Counted from the stretch's first letter, positions 24,320 through 32,864 are shown. The stretch: 44,321 bases of DNA from Rhodocyclales bacterium (GCA_016235805.1 JACRIY010000054.1:1-44321); one strand, 5' to 3'. The notes: generated by a model from the sequence alone, not told the origin. Program-made: numbers and translations.

Positions 24320-25876
24320 ATGAAGCGGGCGAAGCGCTGGCTCTACCTCGCGCACCGCTGGACGGGCATCGTGCTCTGCCTGTTCATGGCGCTGTGGTTT
24401 GTCTCCGGCGTGGTCATGATGTACGTCGGCTACCCCAAGCTGACGCCGCAGGAACGCCTCGCCCACCTGCCGCCGCTGGCGCTGCCGGCGGCCTGCTGCA
24501 TTTCGCCGCAACAGGCCCTGCAGGCCGCGCGCCAGGTCGCCGCGGACAGCGGCGGCGCGGGCAAGGCGCGCGGACGTGACGAGGATGCGCCGCCCGAACT
24601 GCGGCTGGCGATGGTCGGCGGCGTCCCCTACTGGCTGGTCGGTGACGGGCGCGCGCGGCAGACCGCGGTCGATGCCGTCAGCGGCAAGGCGGTCGAACGC
24701 TTCGGCCAGGCACACGCGCTGCAGGCCGCGCAAGCATTCGCGCCGGAGAGCCTGCCGCGGCTGGTGGAAACGCTGCGCCAGGACATCTTCACGGTATCGC
24801 GCGGACTCGACCCGCACCGCCCGCTGTTCCGCGTTTCGCTCGACGACGATGCCGGCACCGAGCTCTACGTCTCGTCGCGCAGCGGCGAAGTGGTGCGCGA
24901 CTCGACGCGGCTCGAACGCGGCTGGAACTACCTCGGCGCCATCCTGCACTTCTTCTATCCGCTCAAGGGCGAGTTCTTCGATCCCCTGCGCTCAGACATC
25001 ATCATCTACACCGCGCTGGCGGGAACGCTGGTCGCCCTGCTCGGGATCTGGGTCGGCGTCCTGCGCTGGAAATTCCGCGGCCGATTCGCCACCGGCTCGC
25101 GCAGTCCCTACCGCAATCCCTGGATGCGCTGGCACCACGTCAGCGGGCTGATCTTCGGCCTGGTCACCCTGACCTGGGTGCTAAGCGGCATGCTGTCGCT
25201 GAACCCGTGGAAAGTCTTCGAAAGCGGCGGCGCGAAGCCCGACCTGCGCGCCTTCGCCGGCATCGGCATCGAGCGCGCAAACTTCGCGCTGGCACCCGGC
25301 GACGCCCTGGCGCGCGCCGGATTTCCGGTCCGCGAAATCGTCGTGCGCCTGTTCGACGGCAAGCCCTACTACCTGTTGCGCGGCGGCGACGGCGGCTCCG
25401 CGCTGCTGGCCGCCGACGACGCCGCCGTCAGCAACGCGCCGCTGGCCAGGATGAACGACGCCACCCTGCTCGCCGCCGCGACGAGGCTGATGCCGCAGCA
25501 CCGCATCGTCCGCGCCACCCGGCTCGATGCCTACGACAACTACTACTACCCGCGCAATCCGCACAATCTCAGCGGTCATCTCGAGCGCCGCCTGCCGGTC
25601 CTGCGCGTCGAGTTCGACGATCCGAACCGCAGCTGGGTGCACCTCGATCCCTACACCGCGGGCGTCTTCAACCGGCTCGACGAAACCGGCAGGATCCGGC
25701 GCTGGCTGTTCAACTTCCTGCACAGCTTCGACCTGCGCGGCTTCGTGGACAGCCGTCCGCTGTGGGATGCGACCCTGATCCTGCTCAGCCTCGGCGGCTT
25801 CGTGCTGTGCCTTTCCGGCATCGTGATCGGCTGGCGTCGCCTGCGCCGCAACTCCCAAGCGGCGGTGGCACAGTGA
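24320..25876 (+). CDS. PepSY-domain inner membrane protein
   Basis: 518 aa with four or five membrane helices: one at the N-terminus (RWTGIVLCLFMALWFVSGVV), two around 225-250 and 275-295, and one near 490. PepSY-like periplasmic segments lie between them. Such proteins accompany TonB-dependent receptors and are often annotated as iron-regulated or ferric-siderophore reductases; the function is not firmly established. It starts 12 bases after the receptor. Its TGA overlaps the GTG of tonB (GTGA), indicating translational coupling. Confidence 0.85.
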   Translation: MKRAKRWLYLAHRWTGIVLCLFMALWFVSGVVMMYVGYPKLTPQERLAHLPPLALPAACCISPQQALQAARQVAADSGGAGKARGRDEDAPPELRLAMVGGVPYWLVGDGRARQTAVDAVSGKAVERFGQAHALQAAQAFAPESLPRLVETLRQDIFTVSRGLDPHRPLFRVSLDDDAGTELYVSSRSGEVVRDSTRLERGWNYLGAILHFFYPLKGEFFDPLRSDIIIYTALAGTLVALLGIWVGVLRWKFRGRFATGSRSPYRNPWMRWHHVSGLIFGLVTLTWVLSGMLSLNPWKVFESGGAKPDLRAFAGIGIERANFALAPGDALARAGFPVREIVVRLFDGKPYYLLRGGDGGSALLAADDAAVSNAPLARMNDATLLAAATRLMPQHRIVRATRLDAYDNYYYPRNPHNLSGHLERRLPVLRVEFDDPNRSWVHLDPYTAGVFNRLDETGRIRRWLFNFLHSFDLRGFVDSRPLWDATLILLSLGGFVLCLSGIVIGWRRLRRNSQAAVAQ

Positions 25877-26490
25877 TCGCCCTCGCGCCGCGCTGGCCGG
25901 GCCTGGCAATCGTCATCGCGCTGCATGGCGCCGCGCTGTGGGGCCTGTGGCAGCATCGCCTGCTGCCGACGCCCGCCGCGCTGGAACCACTGTTCGTGCG
26001 CTTCATCGCACCGCCGGCACCCGCAATCAGGGAACAGACCCCGCGTCCGCCGGCCCGGCCGCAACCCGAGGTGAAATCGCAGCCGCAGCAACTGCTTGCC
26101 GCAATGCCGACGGCAACGCCGCAGGTACCTGCGGCGCCGGCGCCGCCGCCCCCGGCCGCGACGCCCGAGGCGCCGCGCATGGCGCTGCCTGCCGGCCCGG
26201 TCGCGCTGGGTTCGGAGCTGGCGGTGGCCTGCGCGGAACGTGCCGCCCCGGCCTACCCGGCCGCCTCGCGCCGCCGCGGCGAAACCGGCAGCGTGGTGCT
26301 GCGCGTCGAACTGGACGAACAGGGCGCGGTGGCCGAAGCATGGATCGAGACTGCGAGCGGCCACGAACGGCTCGACCATGCGGCGCTCGTCGCCGTCAAG
26401 ACCTGGCGCTGCACCCCGCCGCGCCGCAATGGCGAAGCGGTGCGCGCCATCGCACGGCAGGCATTTCATTTCTTACTGCAAGGAAGCTGA
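25873..26490 (+). CDS. tonB: TonB energy-transducing protein
   Basis: 205 aa. N-terminal signal anchor (about 8-25, LAIVIALHGAALWGLW), a Pro/Ala-rich periplasm-spanning stretch (about 40-115) and a C-terminal TonB domain with YPAASRRRGETGSVVLRVEL and a terminal hydrophobic strand. It transmits the proton-motive force from ExbBD to the receptor. The start GTG 25873 overlaps the upstream stop by three bases. Reading from the longer upstream ATG frame would run through the PepSY gene out of frame and is not credible. Confidence 0.9.
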   Translation: MIALAPRWPGLAIVIALHGAALWGLWQHRLLPTPAALEPLFVRFIAPPAPAIREQTPRPPARPQPEVKSQPQQLLAAMPTATPQVPAAPAPPPPAATPEAPRMALPAGPVALGSELAVACAERAAPAYPAASRRRGETGSVVLRVELDEQGAVAEAWIETASGHERLDHAALVAVKTWRCTPPRRNGEAVRAIARQAFHFLLQGS

Positions 26491-26493
26491 TCC

Positions 26494-27195
26494 ATGGAAC
26501 CTGCTGTCGCCACCAGCCTGGGCTTCGCCCATTTCCTGACCCAGACCGACGGCGTCGGCCGCGGCGTGCTGGCCGTGCTGCTGCTGCTTTCGGTCGCCAG
26601 CTGGTACCTGATCGTCACCCGCGGCATCGCCAACGCCCTTGCGCAGCGACGCGCCTCGGCCTTCCTCGACCGGTTCTGGGCGGCGCCGACGCTGCAGGCG
26701 GCGGGCAGCGTGCTGGCCGATCCCGCGCTGGCCAACCCCTTCGCCGAACTGGCGCGCGACGCGCTCAAGGCGGCCGCCGACAACGAAGCGCAGACACGGC
26801 AGAACCTGGCCACCGCCGGTGGCTTCGGCGAACTGCTGACGCGCGTGCTGAGGAACGGCATCGAGCAGGAATCCGCCGCCGCCGAGCATGGCCTCACCGT
26901 GCTGGCCTCGGCCGGTTCGGCCGCACCCTACGTCGGCCTGTTCGGCACCGTGTGGGGCATCTATCACGCGCTGGTGCAGATCGGACTCTCCGGCCAGGGC
27001 ACGCTGGACAAGGTCGCCGGCCCGGTCGGCGAGGCGCTGATCATGACGGCGCTGGGCCTCGCCGTGGCGATCCCCGCGGTGCTCGCCTACAACGCCTTCG
27101 CCCGCCGCAACCGGCTCTGGCTGGCACGGCTGGATTCCTTCGCCCACGACGTCTACGTACTTTTGACGGTCGGCAAACCTGCCGGGGGGAATTAG
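26494..27195 (+). CDS. exbB: ExbB proton channel subunit
   Basis: 233 aa of the MotA/TolQ/ExbB family. An N-terminal membrane helix (about 25-45) and two more (about 130-165 and 175-200) contain the family patterns GLFGTVWGIYHAL and ALGLAVAIPAVLAYN. It forms the inner-membrane motor with ExbD that powers TonB. It lies 3 bases after tonB and 1 base before exbD. Confidence 0.95.
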   Translation: MEPAVATSLGFAHFLTQTDGVGRGVLAVLLLLSVASWYLIVTRGIANALAQRRASAFLDRFWAAPTLQAAGSVLADPALANPFAELARDALKAAADNEAQTRQNLATAGGFGELLTRVLRNGIEQESAAAEHGLTVLASAGSAAPYVGLFGTVWGIYHALVQIGLSGQGTLDKVAGPVGEALIMTALGLAVAIPAVLAYNAFARRNRLWLARLDSFAHDVYVLLTVGKPAGGN

Positions 27196-27196
27196 C

Positions 27197-27616
27197 ATGG
27201 CGATCGGCAGCTTCGATGGCCGACGCCACATGGCGCCCATGGCCGACATGAACGTGGTGCCGCTGGTGGACGTGATGCTGGTGCTGCTGGTGATCTTCAT
27301 CGTCACCGCGCCGCTGCTGACCCACGCGGTGAAGATCGACCTGCCCAGGGCCTCGTCCAGTCCCAACGTGTCCAAACCCGAGCACATCGAGTTCGCCATC
27401 CGCGATACCGGCGAACTGCTCTGGAACGGCGCACCGGTGCGGCTGGCCGAACTCTCCGCGCGTTTCGACGCCGAAGCGAAGCGCCAGCCGCAGCCGGAAC
27501 TGCACCTGCGCGCCGATCGCAATGCGCGCTACGAAAGCGTGGCCCAGGTGATGAGCGTCGCCGCCAAGGCCGGGCTGCTGCGCATCGGCTTCGTCAGCAC
27601 GCCGGAGCCGGGGTAG
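27197..27616 (+). CDS. exbD: ExbD proton channel subunit
   Basis: 139 aa. The single membrane helix contains the essential aspartate (NVVPLVDVMLVLLVIFIV, D near residue 24), followed by a periplasmic domain. Last gene of the receptor-PepSY-TonB-ExbB-ExbD operon. Confidence 0.95.
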   Translation: MAIGSFDGRRHMAPMADMNVVPLVDVMLVLLVIFIVTAPLLTHAVKIDLPRASSSPNVSKPEHIEFAIRDTGELLWNGAPVRLAELSARFDAEAKRQPQPELHLRADRNARYESVAQVMSVAAKAGLLRIGFVSTPEPG

Positions 27617-27648
27617 GCAAGGGCTCCCGCCACGGCAGCCTGCGCGAA

Positions 27649-27670
27649 AGTCGGCGCTGGTGACACGGCG
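27649..27670 (+). repeat. Dispersed 22-nt repeat, copy 4 (plus)
   Basis: Lies in the short non-coding space between the convergent exbD and nirJ genes. Confidence 0.75.
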
Positions 27671-27719
27671 GCCCTGCCCGGGCATCGGCTAGCGCAGCGG
27701 AAAACCCGCTTGGCACGCG

Positions 27720-28874
27720 TCAGGCCAGGCCGATTTCCTCGTCGCTCAGGTAGCAGCCGGGATCTTCCGCCCACGGGTCGCCGGTCAGTTGCTGGGCACG
27801 CACCCGCGTGTTGCCGCCGCAGATGGCGAAGTGCGCGCAGGCGCCGCAGCGCCCGCCCACCTTGCGCGGATGCGCCTTGAGGCCCGCCATCAGCGGGTCG
27901 GAAACGTCGTTCCAGATCGCGCCGAAATCACGCTCGCGCACGTTGCCCAGGGTGTAGTGCCACCACATGGTGTCGGGGTGCACGTTGCCGAGGTTGTCGA
28001 TGTTGGCGACATTGACGCCGCTGGAATTGCCGCCCCATTGTTCGAGTTTGGCGCGGATGTGCTCCAGCTTTTCCGGGAAACGGCGCTGCAGCCAGGTGAG
28101 CAGATACACGCCGTCGGCATCGTTGTTGCCGGTGGTGAATTCCTTTTGCAGGCCCTTCTGCTGATAGTCCCAGCAGGTGTCGAACATCAGGTCCATGGCG
28201 TTGCGCGTCATCTGGTGCAGGGCGTCGTCCTTGCGGTTCTTGTTGCCGCGCCCGGCATAGTTCAGGTGCGAGAAATAGAAGCGGTCGATGCCTTCGTCCT
28301 CGACCAGTTTCAGCAGGCCCGGCAGGTCCTGGTAGTTGTCCTGGGTCATGGTGTAGCGCACGCCGACCTTGAGCCCGGCATCGCGGCAGAGGCGGATGCC
28401 GGCCAGCGACTTGTCGAAGGCTCCCTGCATGCGGCGGAACTTGTCGTGGGTGGCGCCCAGGCCGTCGAGGCTGACGCCGACATAGTCGTAACCGATTTCC
28501 CGGATGCGCTCGAACATCGGCGGGTCGATCAGCGTGCCGTTGCTGGAAAGCGCGGTGAAGAAGCCCATCTGCTTCGAGCGTGCGGAGATCTCGAAGATGT
28601 CCGGCCGCAGCAATGGCTCACCACCGGAGAGGATCAGCGCCGGAACGCGGAAGGCCTTGAGCTGGTCCATCACCGTGAAGACTTCCGAGGTGGAAAGCTC
28701 GCCGGCGAAGTCCTTGTCGGCCGAGATCGAATAGCAGTGCTTGCAGGTCAGGTTGCAGCGCCGCACCAGGTTCCAGATCACCACCGGACCGGGTGCGCGG
28801 GTGGCAACTGAGCGCGCCGGCCCAGGCGGCGAAGGCTGGGCGATTTCGTGCATGAATTGGGAGATTCTGAACAT
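27720..28874 (-). CDS. nirJ: Heme d1 biosynthesis radical SAM protein NirJ
   Basis: 384 aa. The radical SAM cluster motif is C40-x3-C44-x2-C47 (CNLTCKHC), with GGEPLL near residue 87 and a C-terminal cysteine-rich SPASM-like segment (GGRCGACAHFAICGG) for an auxiliary cluster. The overall pattern and the MFRIS start resemble NirJ, which removes propionates from 12,18-didecarboxysiroheme on the way to heme d1 of nitrite reductase. The longer frame from 28952 is rejected. An FNR-type box is centred about 41 bases upstream of ATG 28874 with CCTAAT as a possible -10, which would place the transcript start at the ATG. The other d1 genes, apart from nirN, lie elsewhere. Confidence 0.88.
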   Translation of the reverse strand: MFRISQFMHEIAQPSPPGPARSVATRAPGPVVIWNLVRRCNLTCKHCYSISADKDFAGELSTSEVFTVMDQLKAFRVPALILSGGEPLLRPDIFEISARSKQMGFFTALSSNGTLIDPPMFERIREIGYDYVGVSLDGLGATHDKFRRMQGAFDKSLAGIRLCRDAGLKVGVRYTMTQDNYQDLPGLLKLVEDEGIDRFYFSHLNYAGRGNKNRKDDALHQMTRNAMDLMFDTCWDYQQKGLQKEFTTGNNDADGVYLLTWLQRRFPEKLEHIRAKLEQWGGNSSGVNVANIDNLGNVHPDTMWWHYTLGNVRERDFGAIWNDVSDPLMAGLKAHPRKVGGRCGACAHFAICGGNTRVRAQQLTGDPWAEDPGCYLSDEEIGLA

Positions 28875-28908
28875 GGCGACATTAGGCGCACTGGGCGCGG
28901 CAAGTGCT

Positions 28909-28922
28909 TTGACTGCGGTCAA
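28909..28922. promoter_or_regulatory. FNR/DNR-type box between nirJ and the ankyrin gene
   Basis: TTGACTGCGGTCAA is a perfect inverted repeat of the TTGAC half-site type. Toward nirJ, CCTAAT (minus strand, 28881-28886) sits at exact class II spacing. It also lies 84 bases before the divergent ankyrin gene, so it could act in both directions. Confidence 0.7.
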
Positions 28923-29006
28923 GCGCGGATGTGAAATACTGCTCCCGGTCAAGGAAGTCAGGGGCCGACGAGCTTACTATTTCCCCAATTCCAACGCGAG
29001 ATTGCC

Positions 29007-29501
29007 ATGACGAATCCAATGTCTTTCCGGCTTTTCGGGCTGCTCCTGTTCATCTGCGCCGCGCCGCTGGGCGCCGCGCAGGCGCCACTGGGCATGAACG
29101 AACAGCCGATCCACGACGCCGCGCGCATGGGCAAGCGCGCCGACGTCGAAGCGATACTCAAGGCCACGCCACAGGCGCGCGATGCGCGCAGCCCGCTCGG
29201 CATCACCCCGCTGCACTACGCGGCGATGAACGAGGACAGCGGCCCGCTCAGGGCCCTGCTCGCCGCCGGCGCCGCCGTCAATGCGCGCGACGGAGAAGGC
29301 CGCACGCCGCTGCACATGGCCGCCTTCTCGACGCGCACGGCAAACGCGAAGCTGCTGCTCGAAGCCGGCGCCGACCCGACCCTGAAGACCGACGCCGGGC
29401 GCGACGTGCTGAGCATGGCGCGCAAGGTGCGCGCCGACGAACTGGCCGGCATCGTGTCGCTGTGGATACTCAAGGGCTGCCAGGCCGGCAAGCCGTGCTG
29501 A
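29007..29501 (+). CDS. Secreted ankyrin-repeat protein
   Basis: 164 aa with a signal peptide (to about residue 25) and three to four ankyrin repeats, visible as GITPLHYAAMNEDSGPLRAL and GRTPLHMAAFSTRTANAKLL. Periplasmic ankyrin proteins often serve as partners or protectors of redox enzymes (for example AnkB near catalase); no specific role can be assigned. It overlaps the following DUF411 gene by 7 bases and diverges from nirJ across an FNR-type box. Confidence 0.85.
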   Translation: MTNPMSFRLFGLLLFICAAPLGAAQAPLGMNEQPIHDAARMGKRADVEAILKATPQARDARSPLGITPLHYAAMNEDSGPLRALLAAGAAVNARDGEGRTPLHMAAFSTRTANAKLLLEAGADPTLKTDAGRDVLSMARKVRADELAGIVSLWILKGCQAGKPC

Positions 29502-30001
29502 AGACGCTGTTCGCGCTGTTGCTGGCCGCGTGCCTTGCCGCGCCGGCGCTGGCCGACGACGCTGCGCTGCCGCCGATCACCGTCTTCGCCCCCAGCCCCT
29601 GCCTCGCCTGCATCGACTGGGCCGACCACCTGCGCCAGGCCGGCTTCACAGTCAGCATCGAGGAGAAGGAAGCGGCCACCATGCCGCGCATCAAGCGCTG
29701 GCTCAATGTGCCGGCGGAACTCGAATCCGTGCACACCGCCAAGGTGGGCAACTATTTCATCGAGGGCCATGTTCCCGCCGAGGACATCAAGCTGCTGCTC
29801 AAGGAAAGGCCCAGGGCGCGCGGCCTCGCCGTGCCCGGCCTGCCGCGCGGCGCGCCGGGACGCGAACTGTCCAACCCATTCTGCGAGACCGCCTGCACCA
29901 TCCTCGACAACGCCGGCCAGGAACGCGACATCCGGCGCGAGGCCTACAACACCCTGCTGGTCGGCCCGGACGGCAAGACCAGCGTGTTCGCGCGGCATTG
30001 A
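29495..30001 (+). CDS. DUF411 periplasmic protein, probable metal binding
   Basis: 168 aa with a signal peptide (LKTLFALLLAACLAAPALAD). The DUF411 signature is clear: PSPCLACIDWADHLRQAGF, then ESVHTAKVGNYFIEGHVP, then RGLAVPGLP. DUF411 proteins often sit in copper-resistance loci. The CxxC pair is present here (the usual form is TCGCC), followed by an extra C-terminal 60 residues with two more cysteines (PFCETAC). The start is GTG 29495, overlapping the ankyrin stop. A copper-handling role is inferred from family context. Confidence 0.8.
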   Translation: MLKTLFALLLAACLAAPALADDAALPPITVFAPSPCLACIDWADHLRQAGFTVSIEEKEAATMPRIKRWLNVPAELESVHTAKVGNYFIEGHVPAEDIKLLLKERPRARGLAVPGLPRGAPGRELSNPFCETACTILDNAGQERDIRREAYNTLLVGPDGKTSVFARH

Positions 30002-30021
30002 TGGCTGGCGTCCGCCAGCCA
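30002..30021. terminator. Hairpin between convergent genes
   Basis: TGGCTGGC-GTCC-GCCAGCCA forms a perfect 8-bp stem directly after the DUF411 stop and 7 bases before the stop of the convergent hydrolase. There is no T run. Probably a bidirectional transcription barrier. Confidence 0.5.
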
Positions 30022-30028
30022 GAGGGCA

Positions 30029-30868
30029 CTACAAGCCCGGCAGATGCTTGCTCATGAACTGATCCAGCACCCTGGCCACATCGCTCACGGCGCCGTAATA
30101 CATGTGATACCCCGAGCGGCAGGGGTTGTTGCTGTTGGGTGCACGCGTTCCGGTGGCGATCAAGACCAGTTCCGCCACCGTATTGCCGCCTTCGACCAGC
30201 TTCGAATGGAGCCGGCGCGCGCTGTTCGCGGTGTTTCCGGGACATTCGTCGTTCTCGTGGTGCAGGACCAGAACCGGCAAGCGGGTGGATTCGTAATTGA
30301 AGCTGGCGCCGTTCTCGCCGCCGCTGTATATCAGCCCCGCGACCAGGTCCTCGCTCTTCTTTTCCTGCAGCCGCTTGTAGAACTCGGTGATGCTGATCGT
30401 ACCCATGCTGTGGCCCATCAGCCAGACCGGCTTGCCAAGTGCTTCCCGGAAATGGCGGACCACGTCTTCCACCCGGGAAAGGTGCTCGCTGCCCGTTCTT
30501 GCGACGGACCAGTGATTTGCGATCGGCAGGTCGATCGGACTGTCGAAAATCACCACGTTGAAGCGCCCCGAGGTGGCCGCCGGATCGGTCAGGCGGCGCA
30601 ACATCAGGTTGAAGTGGTACTTCGAAAAATAGCCGTGCTCAGCCGTCCAGTCCGGCTTGATGCCGGCGCGACCCTCGCCCCCGGGAATGAACACCAGGGT
30701 CGCCCTCGCCCCTGCCGCCGGAAACAGGAAGCTCATCGTGGGTTCCGATGACGCGAACATTCCCTGGTAGGTCGGTGCCACGGGGATCACCTGTGCCTGC
30801 GCGGCGCAAACACCGAGCAAGGCGAGAAGTGCAATCGCAGCTTTCGCGCTGGAGAATACTGAACGCAT
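30029..30868 (-). CDS. Secreted alpha/beta-hydrolase
   Basis: 279 aa with a signal peptide ending near AAQA. Alpha/beta-hydrolase features are the oxyanion region FIPGGEG, the nucleophile elbow GHSMG (about residue 148) and LVLHHENDECPG near residue 215, where the acid and His could lie. Four cysteines near the end may form disulfides. GGGAGG lies just upstream of ATG 30868. The substrate is unknown, with no obvious link to denitrification; it is separated from the next gene by a 103-bp gap. Confidence 0.8.
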   Translation of the reverse strand: MRSVFSSAKAAIALLALLGVCAAQAQVIPVAPTYQGMFASSEPTMSFLFPAAGARATLVFIPGGEGRAGIKPDWTAEHGYFSKYHFNLMLRRLTDPAATSGRFNVVIFDSPIDLPIANHWSVARTGSEHLSRVEDVVRHFREALGKPVWLMGHSMGTISITEFYKRLQEKKSEDLVAGLIYSGGENGASFNYESTRLPVLVLHHENDECPGNTANSARRLHSKLVEGGNTVAELVLIATGTRAPNSNNPCRSGYHMYYGAVSDVARVLDQFMSKHLPGL

Positions 30869-30971
30869 GAATCCCTCCCGTTGGCGGTCGAGCCGCTGGG
30901 GCTCGGATCGAAACGCGGGAATCCTACCAGTGCGATTGACCGCTTGCCACAGCCGGGAAGACGAGTGGCGG

Positions 30972-32240
30972 TTACGGCGGCGCCAGCATGTCGCCGTACA
31001 GCCCCTTTGCCCACGCCAGGTCCTCGCCGCGCGGCTGGGGATCTTCGTGCTGGCGCACGGCCTGGGTGATGAGTCCGTCGCCGCGCAGGCGGTACTGTGC
31101 CTCGATGCGCATCGCTTCCATCGGCTCGACATCCGTATAGACATGGCAAACGCTCTCCGGCAGGGCCGGCGATGGCACCTGTCCGCGCGAGCGGGCGACA
31201 ATTTCGTCCGCCGCGATGCGGCCCAGGCGGCAGGCCATGTGCGCGCTCTTGGGATAGGCGCCGAACAGAGGCGAGGCACGGCCGAGCAGGTCACCGACGA
31301 GGAACACGCGCTGGTCGCCAACTGCGTGAAGATGAAGGGGATCGAAGGCCGCCCAGGCGCCGCGACTGCCGGCGGCTTCGGTTTCGAGCAGGCCGGCCTG
31401 GCGCACGATGTCGGCCGCGCCCTGCGGAGGGATGATGATCGCATCGTCGAAGCGGATGTCGTCGAATTCCGTGGCGAGGGTTCGCGCGAAGGGATCGAGG
31501 GATTTCACCGCGGCGTGCGTCAGGTGCTGCACCTGGTCCTTGTAGCGTTCGGCGAAGACACGATTGAAGCGCTGCATGCCGCCGCCGGCATCGACCAGCA
31601 CGAGGCGGCCCGGGATGCGTCGCACCTTCAGCCACCAGGCGATCATCATGGCGCGCTCGTAGGGCGCCGGCGGGCAGCGCGCGGGGCCGGGCGGCACGGT
31701 CATCAGCAGGACGCCACCCTTGAACTCGGTCATTTTGCGCTGCAGCGCGTCGAGTTCGCCCGCGACAAAGCCGGCGGGATAGAGCCGGCGCACGGCCTCG
31801 ATGGCGCGCGCGTCATCGTTCAGCCAGGGCGCATAGTCGTAGCGGATGCCGGCGGCGAGGATCAGCCAGTCGTAATCCAGCAAGTCGGGGCCGGCCTGCA
31901 CCCGGCGCCGCTCGCGATCGATGGCGCTGACCTCGGCACGCAGGTAGCGGTAGCCGAAGGCCTTGGCGGCGACGGCGTAATCCTGTCGCCGCAAGGGCTC
32001 CGGCATGCGCCCGACCAGCCAGGCGTTGGACAGCGGCAGCGAACGGAAAGTGCTATCGCGCTCGATCAGCGTGACCTCGAGTTCCGGCGCAGCCTGGCGC
32101 AGGCGGCGGGCGGCGGTGAGGCCGCCCCAGCCGCCGCCGACGATCAGCACGCGCTGCGCAGAGCCCGCCAGCGTCTGTCCGCAGGCATGGCCGGCCGCCA
32201 GCGCCAGGCCGCCGGCAAGGAATTCGCGGCGGGTGGCCAT
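30972..32240 (-). CDS. FCSD/SoxF-like FAD-dependent oxidoreductase, Tat-exported
   Basis: 422 aa. The N-terminal TRREFLAGG resembles a twin-arginine signal. The FAD dinucleotide-binding motif VLIVGGGWGGLTAA is near residue 30, LILAAGIRYDY near 127, and the second FAD motif VFLVGDLLG near 315. Family relatives are flavocytochrome c sulfide dehydrogenase flavoprotein subunits and sulfide:quinone reductases. The paired active cysteines are not obvious: AHACGQ lies in the signal, and a PARCPPAP cysteine is at about 189. Sulfide oxidation is therefore uncertain, and no cytochrome subunit is adjacent. It closes the nos-side operon, 8 bases after the sco gene. Confidence 0.78.
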   Translation of the reverse strand: MATRREFLAGGLALAAGHACGQTLAGSAQRVLIVGGGWGGLTAARRLRQAAPELEVTLIERDSTFRSLPLSNAWLVGRMPEPLRRQDYAVAAKAFGYRYLRAEVSAIDRERRRVQAGPDLLDYDWLILAAGIRYDYAPWLNDDARAIEAVRRLYPAGFVAGELDALQRKMTEFKGGVLLMTVPPGPARCPPAPYERAMMIAWWLKVRRIPGRLVLVDAGGGMQRFNRVFAERYKDQVQHLTHAAVKSLDPFARTLATEFDDIRFDDAIIIPPQGAADIVRQAGLLETEAAGSRGAWAAFDPLHLHAVGDQRVFLVGDLLGRASPLFGAYPKSAHMACRLGRIAADEIVARSRGQVPSPALPESVCHVYTDVEPMEAMRIEAQYRLRGDGLITQAVRQHEDPQPRGEDLAWAKGLYGDMLAPP

Positions 32241-32248
32241 GACCCGCG

Positions 32249-32863
32249 TCAGCGGCCTTCCACGACCATCGCGCCCCGAATGCGATCGACTATCTCGCGC
32301 GCCGCCATGCCATAGGTGAAGCGCGCCAGGAAGCGGCCGCGGGTGTCGAGCAGCACCATGCCGGCGGTGTGGCTCATGGTGTAGTTGTCCGCCGCGGCAC
32401 CGGGCTCGCGCACGATCTCGTACTGCACGCGGAAGCTGTCGGCGGCGCGGCGCACCAGTTCCGCCGAGCCGGTGAGGCCGAGGATGCGCGAGTCGAAGGC
32501 CGCCGTGTAGTCGCGCAGCACCTCGCGCGTGTCCCGCGCCGGATCGACCGTGATGAAGATGGGCTGCAGCTGCGGCGCCCGGTCGCCGAGCGCGTCGAGT
32601 ATCTGCTTCACTTCCAGCAGCGTGGTCGGGCAGACATCGGGACAGGAGATGAAGCCGAAGGTGACGAGCTGGAAACGGCCGCGAAAGTCTTCCTGGGTCA
32701 CCGCCCTGCCCTGCACGTCCATCAGCAGGTAGCGCGGCATCAGCGGTGCCGCGTCCTGCGGCGCCGGGACATGGCGCGCGCCGGCGGCGGGTTGCGCGAA
32801 TGCCGGCAAGGCGACGACGGGCAGCGCCGCGAGTACGAGAAGCGCGCGCATCCGCCGCGTCAT
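32249..32863 (-). CDS. Sco-family copper chaperone (nos cluster)
   Basis: 204 aa with a signal peptide ending near AFAQ. The copper motif is CPDVCPTT (about residues 72-79) and the conserved histidine is in TMSHTAG (about 163). It lies in the 3' part of the nos cluster, 1 base after a small secreted protein gene. A role in supplying copper to NosZ or in reducing its CuA cysteines is plausible by analogy, alongside NosL. Confidence 0.88.
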   Translation of the reverse strand: MTRRMRALLVLAALPVVALPAFAQPAAGARHVPAPQDAAPLMPRYLLMDVQGRAVTQEDFRGRFQLVTFGFISCPDVCPTTLLEVKQILDALGDRAPQLQPIFITVDPARDTREVLRDYTAAFDSRILGLTGSAELVRRAADSFRVQYEIVREPGAAADNYTMSHTAGMVLLDTRGRFLARFTYGMAAREIVDRIRGAMVVEGR

Positions 32864-32864
32864 G

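Noticed and set aside
29366-29384. GTCGGCGCCGGC on the minus strand of the ankyrin gene, resembling half of the 22-nt repeat
   Set aside because: It codes the usual ankyrin GADP turn, and the second half of the repeat is missing.
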